Below are positions 38,399 through 45,809 of a stretch of DNA of 64,000 bases, in pieces. Each line of letters opens with the position of its first letter. Position 1 is the first letter of the stretch. Source of the DNA: Aequorivita sublithincola DSM 14238. GTDB lineage: Bacteria > Bacteroidota > Bacteroidia > Flavobacteriales > Flavobacteriaceae. A program made the translations under genes and the position numbers. The stretch covers positions 1,453,001-1,517,000 of the forward strand of contig NC_018013.1 in the NCBI RefSeq assembly GCF_000265385.1, written 5' to 3'. Below the pieces are notes generated by a model. It was not told the DNA's origin. It ran no database searches and saw nothing but the letters and a program-made list of their open reading frames with translations.

Positions 38399-38925
38399 TA
38401 AAAGTAGTTTTATACGGCCCCGAATCTACTGGAAAAACCACGTTGGCGAAGCAGTTGGCGGAACATTTCAACACGTTTTGGGTGCCCGAATTTATGCGTG
38501 AGTATCTTCAAAAAAAGTGGGATGATGAAAAGGAGCTGGTTTCGAAAGAAGATCTTTTGCCTATTGCAGAAGGTCAGCTGAAACTTGAAAAAGAAGCTTC
38601 AAAACAATCTGAAAACCTGCTTATTTGCGATACTAACTTGCTGGAACTAAAAGTATATTCCGAATACTATTACAACGGATTTTGCCCTTCAGAAATAAAA
38701 GAAGAAGCAACCAAAGACAATTACAGCATCTACCTATTAACTTATATTGACACACCATGGGATGCTGACGATCTTCGTGATAGACCAAACAATAGGGAAG
38801 AAATGTTTCGTATTTTCGAAGCCGAATTGAAAGAACAAGGTTTTCCGTATGAAATTTTAAAGGGAAACGAGAAAGAAAGATTTGATAAAGCAGTTAAAAT
38901 TATTGACGCTTTATTGACAGAATAA
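38353..38925 (+). CDS. NadR-like AAA/P-loop kinase
   Basis: A P-loop protein of 190 residues (from TTG at 38353; TTG at 38395 is an alternative that overlaps the pnuT stop by four bases). The Walker A is LYGPESTGKTTLAKQL, and the NadR ribosylnicotinamide-kinase-like pattern continues with VPEFMREYL and LLICDTNLLELKVYSEYYY. It lacks the N-terminal adenylyltransferase domain of full NadR. In NadR this domain phosphorylates nicotinamide riboside and so traps it; here the thiamine-type neighbours suggest thiamine is phosphorylated instead, but this is inference. It overlaps the PnuT-like gene. Confidence 0.8.
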   Translation: MEEKFEHTRKKPAQLIKVVLYGPESTGKTTLAKQLAEHFNTFWVPEFMREYLQKKWDDEKELVSKEDLLPIAEGQLKLEKEASKQSENLLICDTNLLELKVYSEYYYNGFCPSEIKEEATKDNYSIYLLTYIDTPWDADDLRDRPNNREEMFRIFEAELKEQGFPYEILKGNEKERFDKAVKIIDALLTE

Positions 38926-38929
38926 GAAA

Positions 38930-38992
38930 CTTTGCGTCCTCTGCGACTCTGCGGCCTATTTTTTCACCGCGGAGGCGCAAAGAACGTAGAGA
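38930..38992. repeat. Dispersed imperfect palindrome (CTTTGCG/CTCTGCG family), copy 3
   Basis: CTTTGCGTCCTCTGCGAC with TCTGCGG, then TTTTTTCACCGCGGAGGCGC and AAAGAACGTAGAG, is the clearest copy of this family. It lies directly after the NadR-like gene, so copies 2 and 3 bracket the vitamin cassette. Confidence 0.85.
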
Positions 38993-39011
38993 GAATTAAT
39001 TTAATTGAAAA

Positions 39012-40535
39012 ATGTTTACTGAAAAGAACATACAACAAATAAAGAATCACGGCCTTTCCGAAGCCGAAGTTACACGCCAAATAAACATTTTTAAGGAAGG
39101 AATTCCTTTTGCAAATGTGATGGCGGCGGCGTCTGCAAATAATGGAATTGAAGTCTTTTCGGAAAAGCAACAACAGCATTTCGTCAACCTTTTTGAAGTT
39201 GAAAAAGATAAATTAGAATTACTAAAATTCGTTCCCGCTTCTGGAGCTGCAACGAGAATGTTTAAGTTTTTACATGAGTTTTTAGAGAAGTATAATCCAG
39301 CAGAAAACATTGATGAGTTCCTTCAAAAAGAAGAAAATCTGAATGCGAAATTATTCTTTGAATCAATTGACGATTTTGCTTTTTCGTTTTTGGTAAATCG
39401 AAAATTGAAGGAAAAGTATCCAGATTTTGAAAATTTCAATAAAGAAAAACGATATTATTTATTCGTAAAAGAAATCCTAGAAGAAGATGGATTAAACTTC
39501 AGCAACACTCCGAAAGGGCTCGTTCCTTTTCACAAATACGGTGACAATTATGTCACTGCTTTTGGCGAACAACTCTATGAAGCCGCTTTTTACGTAACTT
39601 CAAACGGAATTGCCAATTTACATTTTACGGTTTCAGCAGAACACGAAGAAAAATTCAAAAAGCGTTTTGAAGAAGTAGAACATAAAGTTGAAAAGAAAAC
39701 AGGAGTTCAATTAAAAATCTCCTATTCCTTTCAAAAACAGGAAACCGATACTGTAGCAGTAACTTCAAAAAACAATCTTTTTATAGATGAAAATGGCGAT
39801 CTACTTTTCCGTCCGTCTGGTCACGGCGCACTTCTCGAAAATTTGAATGATGTAGATGCAGATATCATTTTTATAAAAAATATTGACAATGTGGTTTCCC
39901 GAAATTATGTTGAAACAGTCGCTTTTCAGAAGAAAGTATTGGCCGGAAAATTGATTTTGCTTCAGCAAAAAATCTTCAGATTTATAGAGCAACTTCAAAC
40001 CGAAAATCCTTCCGAAGCACTTTTGAAAGAAATCGTAAAATTTATTTCTGAAGAATTAAACATAAAAGATACTCCTATATATAAGAAGGAAATTCTTAAG
40101 ATTCTAGATCGACCAATTAGAGTTTGTGGCGTAGTAGAAAATACCGGTGCTCCAGGTGGCGGACCATTTCTCATAAAAGACAAAGACGGAAACCTTTCGT
40201 ATCAAATAGTGGAAATGTCGCAAATTGATACAAACAATTCAAAACAAAAAGCTTTAGTTGAAGAAGCCACGCATTTCAATCCAGTAGATTTGGTTTGTGG
40301 CGTGCGCAATTATAAAGGCGAAAAGTATAATCTTTTAAAGTATTCAGATCCTGATGCAGGTTTTATTTCGAATAAATCCTACCAAGGAAAACCCATAAAA
40401 GCTTTGGAACTTCCAGGATTGTGGAACGGCGCAATGGCAAACTGGAACACTGTTTTTGTGGAAGTGCCGCTCATCACTTTCAATCCTGTAAAAACTGTAA
40501 ACGATCTTTTAAACGAAGTACACCAACCCAAATGA
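39012..40535 (+). CDS. DUF4301 family protein
   Basis: This 507-residue cytoplasmic protein matches the Bacteroidota DUF4301 family, as judged from its overall length and segments like KFVPASGAATRMFKFLHEF (about 73-91) and GAPGGGPFLIKDKDG. The FVPASGAATRM motif looks like a nucleotide or phosphosugar site, and the overall look is reminiscent of nucleotidyltransferases, but no activity is proven. The gene overlaps arfB by four bases (ATGA), so the two are translationally coupled. Confidence 0.82.
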   Translation: MFTEKNIQQIKNHGLSEAEVTRQINIFKEGIPFANVMAAASANNGIEVFSEKQQQHFVNLFEVEKDKLELLKFVPASGAATRMFKFLHEFLEKYNPAENIDEFLQKEENLNAKLFFESIDDFAFSFLVNRKLKEKYPDFENFNKEKRYYLFVKEILEEDGLNFSNTPKGLVPFHKYGDNYVTAFGEQLYEAAFYVTSNGIANLHFTVSAEHEEKFKKRFEEVEHKVEKKTGVQLKISYSFQKQETDTVAVTSKNNLFIDENGDLLFRPSGHGALLENLNDVDADIIFIKNIDNVVSRNYVETVAFQKKVLAGKLILLQQKIFRFIEQLQTENPSEALLKEIVKFISEELNIKDTPIYKKEILKILDRPIRVCGVVENTGAPGGGPFLIKDKDGNLSYQIVEMSQIDTNNSKQKALVEEATHFNPVDLVCGVRNYKGEKYNLLKYSDPDAGFISNKSYQGKPIKALELPGLWNGAMANWNTVFVEVPLITFNPVKTVNDLLNEVHQPK

Positions 40536-40936
40536 AAACTGAAGTTTTAATAGCTGAACTTTCTTTTAAAGCCATTCGCAGCAGTGGCCCAGGCGGACAG
40601 CATGTAAACAAAACGGCTTCAAAAGTTGAGGTGTCGTTTGATTTGGAAAATTCTGAGGCGCTTTCGGAAACAGAAAAAGAAAGACTTCGTCTAAAACTTT
40701 CAACAAAAATTTCTTCTGAAGGAATCATAATGCTGCAATGCGGCGAAACCCGAAGCCAGCACCGAAACAAAGCTATCGTTATTGAAAGATTGGTTGGATT
40801 GCTTCAGCAGAACTTAAAAGTTCCAAAACCTCGCAAAAAAACAAAACCTTCAAAAGGCGCAATCGAAAGACGTTTAAAATCTAAAAAAGAAAATGCTTTT
40901 AAAAAATCTAATCGCAAACCGCCTAAGATTGAATAG
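40532..40936 (+). CDS. arfB: Peptidyl-tRNA hydrolase ArfB-like ribosome rescue factor
   Basis: A 134-residue protein with the catalytic GGQ motif in SSGPGGQHVNKTASKVEVSF (about residues 16-35), a class I release-factor domain and the long Lys/Arg-rich C-terminal tail (KPRKKTKPSKGAIERRLKSK) that probes the empty mRNA channel of stalled ribosomes. The start at 40532 overlaps the DUF4301 stop as ATGA; the open frame from 40421 would add residues out of register with the family. Function: hydrolysis of peptidyl-tRNA on stalled ribosomes. Confidence 0.94.
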   Translation: MKTEVLIAELSFKAIRSSGPGGQHVNKTASKVEVSFDLENSEALSETEKERLRLKLSTKISSEGIIMLQCGETRSQHRNKAIVIERLVGLLQQNLKVPKPRKKTKPSKGAIERRLKSKKENAFKKSNRKPPKIE

Positions 40937-41151
40937 TGTTTACACAACAGTTGTATAATTTTTACACAGTTGTTCTTCACTTTACACACTTCTTCAATAC
41001 TTCGAAAAAAATATAAAATGTACAAATAATTGATTTACAATTATTTGAGAGGTTTCTTTGTTCCTATTTTTATATGGCACTAATTTTTCTATATACTAGA
41101 CAACAAACAAACTTAGAGAAACGAATAGATAATTTTTTAAAAACAAAAACA

Positions 41152-41541
41152 ATGAAAAAGTTAATTTTAAGTACAGCAATTTTATTAGGAGGTTTAACTG
41201 CAGCAACTGCACAAACTGACAAAGAAGCAACTGCAATGAACGAGGTGAAGCAAACTGCCGTTGAAGCACAAGTTGAAAACAATATTGAGGCTGCACAAGA
41301 TGCTGAGACTGCTGTAATTGCAGTTCCAGCGCAAGACTATAAAGAAGTAAAAGCTTCTGAAGTACCTCAAACTGTTCAAGATGCTGTAACCAAGGATTTT
41401 GACGGCGCCACTATTTCTAAGGCTTACGTGAATGCCAAAGGAGAATATAAACTTAACCTTGCCACTGCAGACAAAAAAGCTGCAACGGTTTATGCAAATG
41501 CAAAAGGTGAGTGGATTAAAAATGAATTAAAGAAGCAGTAA
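41152..41541 (+). CDS. Secreted PepSY-like protein
   Basis: A 129-residue exported protein with signal peptide MKKLILSTAILLGGLTAATAQ. After an Ala/Glu/Gln-rich linker, the C-terminal part (about 65-125; VPQTVQDAVTKDFDGATISKA, ATVYANAKGEWIK) follows the PepSY-like/BLIP-like pattern common in Bacteroidota. The start at 41152 is chosen because it begins the signal; the longer frame from 41074 does not. A strong terminator follows at 41573-41604, so it is a one-gene transcript. Function unknown. Confidence 0.72.
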   Translation: MKKLILSTAILLGGLTAATAQTDKEATAMNEVKQTAVEAQVENNIEAAQDAETAVIAVPAQDYKEVKASEVPQTVQDAVTKDFDGATISKAYVNAKGEYKLNLATADKKAATVYANAKGEWIKNELKKQ

Positions 41542-41572
41542 GCTGCAGGTATTTTTAGATTCAATACTTCTG

Positions 41573-41604
41573 AAAAAGGCGTCCAATTATGGGCGCCTTT
41601 TTTT
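41573..41604 (+). terminator. Rho-independent terminator after the PepSY-like gene
   Basis: GGCGTCC pairs with GGGCGCC, flanked by an A-run before and a T-run after; placed about 30 bases past the stop codon. Confidence 0.85.
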
Positions 41605-41665
41605 ATGATAACTTTAAAGATTGCCCTGCCATTTACTCACTATTTTTACCACTTCAGAAAACCTA

Positions 41666-43024
41666 ATGGCGCAGCAAATACATATAATTGAAGACGATGT
41701 AGCTTTTGGAAAAATGCTCACTACTTTTTTGGAACGAAAAGGATTTCAGGTTTCGGTTTCTCTTACGGGTCAAAGCGCTCGTAAAACTTTAGCCGAGAAC
41801 AATTTTGATATCCTAATCACAGATTTACAACTTCCAGACGATTCTGGTTTGGAATTGCTAGAATATTCGCAGCAAGTTTCCCCAAAGACGAAAGTTATTT
41901 TAATGACCGGTTACGCCGAAGTAGATACAGCGGTAAAAGCTATTAAAAAAGGTGCTTTAGATTATATTTCGAAACCGTTTCGCCCCGAGGAATTGTTGAT
42001 GATTATTGAAGAGGATTCTCAGAAAATTGATTCTTCAGAAACTTATATTTCAAAAACTAGTGAAAAGAAAATTTCTCCAAAAACCATTTCAGAAAAACCC
42101 AATTTTGTTGTTGGAATAAGTGGATCTTCTAAAAAATTCAATGAATATTTGAAGCTTGTTGGGCCAACAGACATGTGTGTTTTGATTCAAGGCGAAAGTG
42201 GAACTGGGAAAGAAGTTGCGGCAAAAGCAATCCACAATTTCAGCAATAGAAAAGGTGAAAGCTTTGTAGCTGTAGACTGCGGCGCAATACCAAAAGAAAT
42301 TGCTGCGAGTGAATTTTTTGGACACGTAAAGGGCAGTTTTACGGGAGCCATAAATGATAAAAAAGGACATTTTGAAGCCGCTGATGGCGGAACATTATTT
42401 TTGGATGAAGTAGGAAATCTTTCCTATGAAAACCAAATTCAACTACTGCGCGCTTTGCAAGAACGACGCATAAAACCTGTTGGAAGTAACACTGAAATTG
42501 AGGTAGATGTTCGCATACTTTCTGCAACAAATGAAGATTTACTAAAAGCGGTTTCCGACGGAAAATTCCGTGAGGATTTATATCATCGTTTGAATGAGTT
42601 TTCAATTCACATTCCTTCACTTCACGAACGCAAGGAAGATCTATTTTTGTTTACCGAATACTTTTTAAATGAAGCCAACAGCTCTCTAGGAAAAGAAGTT
42701 TTGGGGCTTTCAAAAGAAGTGGGAGAAGCTTTCAAAAACTACCCTTGGCCAGGGAATTTAAGGGAACTTAAAAACGTAATAAAACGTTCTGTTTTATTGA
42801 CGAATTCAGCTTTAATTCCTTTGGAAGTAATTCCGAGAGAAGTACTTTTTTCTACAAAACAAAAAAAAGAATTTTTAGATTTTTCAAAAGAAAGCAACGA
42901 AAAGCAGCTTATAATAAATGCATTAAAAGAAGCAGATTTTAATAAAACTAAAGCCGCAAAACTGCTAAATATTACACGAAAAACACTTTACAATAAGTTG
43001 GAGCTCTATAAAATTGAGCTTTAA
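41666..43024 (+). CDS. Sigma-54-dependent response regulator (NtrC family)
   Basis: A 452-residue regulator with a receiver domain (phosphoacceptor Asp53 in LITDLQLP), a sigma-54-type AAA+ domain (Walker A GESGTGKE; DEVG; the sigma-54 contact loop reads GSFTGA where GAFTGA is most usual), and a Fis-type helix-turn-helix at the end (KTKAAKLLNITRKTLYNKLE). The start at 41666 (MAQQIHIIEDD) begins the receiver; the frame from 41621 is longer. The hybrid kinase gene on the other strand ends 4 bases away, so they form a likely pair. Confidence 0.93.
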   Translation: MAQQIHIIEDDVAFGKMLTTFLERKGFQVSVSLTGQSARKTLAENNFDILITDLQLPDDSGLELLEYSQQVSPKTKVILMTGYAEVDTAVKAIKKGALDYISKPFRPEELLMIIEEDSQKIDSSETYISKTSEKKISPKTISEKPNFVVGISGSSKKFNEYLKLVGPTDMCVLIQGESGTGKEVAAKAIHNFSNRKGESFVAVDCGAIPKEIAASEFFGHVKGSFTGAINDKKGHFEAADGGTLFLDEVGNLSYENQIQLLRALQERRIKPVGSNTEIEVDVRILSATNEDLLKAVSDGKFREDLYHRLNEFSIHIPSLHERKEDLFLFTEYFLNEANSSLGKEVLGLSKEVGEAFKNYPWPGNLRELKNVIKRSVLLTNSALIPLEVIPREVLFSTKQKKEFLDFSKESNEKQLIINALKEADFNKTKAAKLLNITRKTLYNKLELYKIEL

Positions 43025-43027
43025 AGT

Positions 43028-45475
43028 TTATCGATTTTCGAGTTCTTTTTGCAAATCACGAATGTTCATTATTAATTTTTCAACTAGCATTTTCATCTGA
43101 CCAATTTCAACTTTTTCTTCTTCAAAATCCTCCATTTTTTCAAGAATAGAAATCACAGCATTTGCTTTTAATTGACGGAACATCGTTAGCATTCGGTGTG
43201 CTATTTCTGCAGTTTTTTCTATATTTTTTTCTGCAATTGCATTTTTTATTTGTTGCAAATCTTGCTCCGTTTGCGTGTTGAAAATAGTGAGCACTTCTTC
43301 CAAAGCTTCGTCTGTATTTAAAAAAGATTTTAAAAGTGAAAGATCGAATTTATCGTTTTTTGAAACATCATTTTCTACGTTTTCGTTCAATAGCTTTTCT
43401 TCTGATAAATTGCTTCGTTCTGGAAATATTTTTTCTAAAACAGTTATAAGTTCCTGTTTAGAAAATGGTTTTGGAAGCATTTCTGCAAAACCTTTTTTGA
43501 AATAGAAATCTCTCGAATGTTCTCGACTTCCTGTCATTGCAATAACAGGCTGATTTTTATACGAAGTAATTTCACCATTTTTTAAATTTTTTAAAATGGT
43601 AAAACCGTCTGTTTTTGGCATTTGAATGTCGGTAAGAACGAAATCATAATCGCCAGGAATTTTGGTAAAATCATCATAGTCTTGAAACGTTTTAGAATAA
43701 ATATTTAGCTGCTCAAAAACCTCTTGTAAAAGCGCGCGCATTGTGTCATCATCGTCTATTATCACAGCTTTTAAATCGTTAAAAGAATTTGTTTTTTCAG
43801 AACTAATTTTAGACAAAATACGCTCCGATTTTTTCAGCGGAAGTATTAAGTTGAAAGAACTTCCTTCACCCAAAACACTTTCAACTTCTATAGTTCCTCC
43901 CAAAAGTTCAGTGAGTTTTTTTGAGATTGCAAGACCCAAACCGCTACCGCCAAATTTGTGCGCAGTATCAGTTTCTGCTTGCGTAAATTCGTTAAAGATA
44001 AGTTGTTGTTTTTCTTCAGAAATACCGATTCCAGTATCTATTACGGAAATTTTTATTTTTGAAGTTTCGTTCTTTTTTTCTATTTCTTCAACCTTAATTT
44101 CAACAGCTCCTTTTTCCGTAAATTTAAATGCGTTGCCCACCAAATTGTTTATAATCTGCCTGATTCGCAATGGGTCGCTTTCAAAAATTTGGCCTTTTAT
44201 TTTTTCAGAAATCGAAAGCTTTAGCTCAATTGATTTTTGAAGATATTGGTGTTTCACTGCGTTTCCAGCTTCTAGAATTATGTTTTCCAACGAAAAAGAA
44301 ACGCTTTCTATCGGCAGTTTTCCAGCTTCTAATTTTGAGTAATCTAACAAATCATCAACCAAATGTGAAATGAAATGGGAGCTAGAGGTTATCTGACTTA
44401 AATAGTATTTCTGTTTTTCTGAAAGCGACGAATTTTGGAATAATTCAGAATAACCACTAATAGTATTCAACGGAGTTTTCAAATCATGACTAACTGAGGA
44501 AATCAGTTGTTCGCGACTTTTCAAAAGTGATTCAGCGTAATTTTTAGATACTTCCAAATTCTTTTTGAATCGTTCTGCGCGAAAAAAATCGGAAAGAATA
44601 AAGTAGGAAAAGAGCAAAACTGTAATGCCTCCCAAAATACCTGCAAACTTCAAAATCTGGCCAGTTCTAACCATAGATTCGGAACGTTGTAGTTTTTCTA
44701 GGTTGTTGTTTTTTGCAATTTCACTGTCAAAACTTACGATTATTTCACGCAAACGTTCCGAAATATTAAGGTCATTTCTAATCAAGTCATTCTCCTTTTG
44801 CATCAAAGATTGACGTATTCTCGAATTTTCCTTTTTGGCTTCAGCGACAATATATCTTGAAGCGACAAGCATAGAATCTACGGTTTTAGACTTTACGGTG
44901 GAAGTGTCTCTTCCCGCATTACTATTGAGATAATCTGCATAAGATTGCCAAATTTTTCGCTCTCTGCTGCTCAGTTTTGAAGGATTTCTATAAAGCGTTT
45001 CCACTGAATTTAAACCGATCGAGGCTTCCAGTTTTTTAACTTCCTTCAGAATATCATCAAGTGAAGAATCTTTATTATTTGTTAAACGCAAAATACGAAG
45101 TTGATCAATATTTTGATTTTTTTCAATGAGCAAGCTTTTTACGCTATCCAGTTGTTTCAGTTGAAAATCATTGGTGGTAAGCAATTTTATTTCTTTGATT
45201 TTCAAGAAAAGTGAATCTGTTTTGATGATGTATTTTTCAAAATCTGCATCGTTTTCTGTTAAAAGCGCAAGTCTTGAAAATCCGTCGGTTTCGTAAACCA
45301 AATTGATAAGTGTTCCGGTTTCTATGAATTTCTTTTCACCTGCTTTTTCATTCGTTTCAGATGTGTAATTTTTAAATTCTGAATATAAAAATGCACCAAC
45401 AATCACAGCCAAAGCACCTAAAATTAAGTAGCTGAAAATGATTTTGAGTGTAAATTTATTTTTGGAATTGGCCAT
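43028..45475 (-). CDS. Hybrid histidine kinase with receiver and Hpt domains
   Basis: This 815-residue protein has an N-terminal membrane helix, a long helical extracytoplasmic or juxtamembrane sensor (about 35-270) and a second membrane helix. A HisKA domain follows (SVSHDLKTPLNTISGY), then HATPase (DTGIGISEEK; GGSGLGLAISKKL), a receiver (DFVLTDIQMPKTDG) and a C-terminal Hpt domain (EIAHRMLTMFRQLKANAV). This is an ArcB/BarA-like phosphorelay layout. It is convergent with the NtrC-type regulator, a likely relay partner. The signal sensed is unknown. Confidence 0.92.
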   Translation of the reverse strand: MANSKNKFTLKIIFSYLILGALAVIVGAFLYSEFKNYTSETNEKAGEKKFIETGTLINLVYETDGFSRLALLTENDADFEKYIIKTDSLFLKIKEIKLLTTNDFQLKQLDSVKSLLIEKNQNIDQLRILRLTNNKDSSLDDILKEVKKLEASIGLNSVETLYRNPSKLSSRERKIWQSYADYLNSNAGRDTSTVKSKTVDSMLVASRYIVAEAKKENSRIRQSLMQKENDLIRNDLNISERLREIIVSFDSEIAKNNNLEKLQRSESMVRTGQILKFAGILGGITVLLFSYFILSDFFRAERFKKNLEVSKNYAESLLKSREQLISSVSHDLKTPLNTISGYSELFQNSSLSEKQKYYLSQITSSSHFISHLVDDLLDYSKLEAGKLPIESVSFSLENIILEAGNAVKHQYLQKSIELKLSISEKIKGQIFESDPLRIRQIINNLVGNAFKFTEKGAVEIKVEEIEKKNETSKIKISVIDTGIGISEEKQQLIFNEFTQAETDTAHKFGGSGLGLAISKKLTELLGGTIEVESVLGEGSSFNLILPLKKSERILSKISSEKTNSFNDLKAVIIDDDDTMRALLQEVFEQLNIYSKTFQDYDDFTKIPGDYDFVLTDIQMPKTDGFTILKNLKNGEITSYKNQPVIAMTGSREHSRDFYFKKGFAEMLPKPFSKQELITVLEKIFPERSNLSEEKLLNENVENDVSKNDKFDLSLLKSFLNTDEALEEVLTIFNTQTEQDLQQIKNAIAEKNIEKTAEIAHRMLTMFRQLKANAVISILEKMEDFEEEKVEIGQMKMLVEKLIMNIRDLQKELENR

Positions 45476-45530
45476 TGCTCAAATGTAAAGACTATATAAA
45501 AAGAGAAGTATTAAGGATATGGTAAAAATC

Positions 45531-45566
45531 GAAATTGAAATTGAAATCGAAATTGAAATCGAAATG
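45531..45566. repeat. Hexanucleotide tandem repeat (GAAATY x6)
   Basis: Six tandem hexamers (GAAATT, GAAATT, GAAATC, GAAATT, GAAATC, GAAATG) lie in the 334-base gene-free gap between the hybrid kinase and the TonB receptor, upstream of the riboswitch. Confidence 0.85.
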
Positions 45567-45605
45567 GAAGGTTTAAGTTAAAAAAGAAATGTAATTTTGC
45601 TAAAC

Positions 45606-45700
45606 ATCTCAAAGGGGTGCGGATTTCAATTCAGAATTGAAAAAGGCTGAGATTATACCCAAAGAACCTGGGCGGGTAATGCTGCCAAGGGAAAATAAAT
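45606..45700 (+). promoter_or_regulatory. TPP (thiamine pyrophosphate) riboswitch
   Basis: The conserved TPP aptamer is readable: GGGGTGC at 45614-45620, then GGCTGAGATTATACCC (the pyrimidine-sensing arm), GAACCTGGGCGGGTAATGCTG and the closing CAAGGGAA. It lies about 110 bases before the TonB-dependent receptor gene on the same strand and is followed by a terminator hairpin. Known TPP riboswitches repress thiamine transport or synthesis genes when TPP is abundant. Confidence 0.93.
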
Positions 45701-45703
45701 AGG

Positions 45704-45748
45704 AACCCCCTGTAATATTGCGCGACGCAATGTTTTCAGGGTTTTTTT
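45704..45748 (+). terminator. Regulatory terminator of the TPP riboswitch
   Basis: CCCTG (45708-45712) pairs with CAGGG (45737-45741), and inside it ATTGCG pairs with CGCAAT around a CGA loop. A seven-base T-run follows. As it sits between the aptamer and the start codon, it is the likely off-switch: transcription stops here when TPP binds. Confidence 0.85.
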
Positions 45749-45809
45749 ATGTAAACATTTAACCAACAGAGAATAACGCCCCTTTTATTCGTACAAAATT
45801 TTTATACGA

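Noticed and set aside
38353..38925. Full NadR (regulator with adenylyltransferase)
   Set aside because: There is no helix-turn-helix or HxGH-type adenylyltransferase domain; only the kinase-like P-loop domain is present.
45531..45566. GAAATY repeat as a CRISPR or attachment site
   Set aside because: The unit is only 6 bases with no spacers and no integrase nearby.
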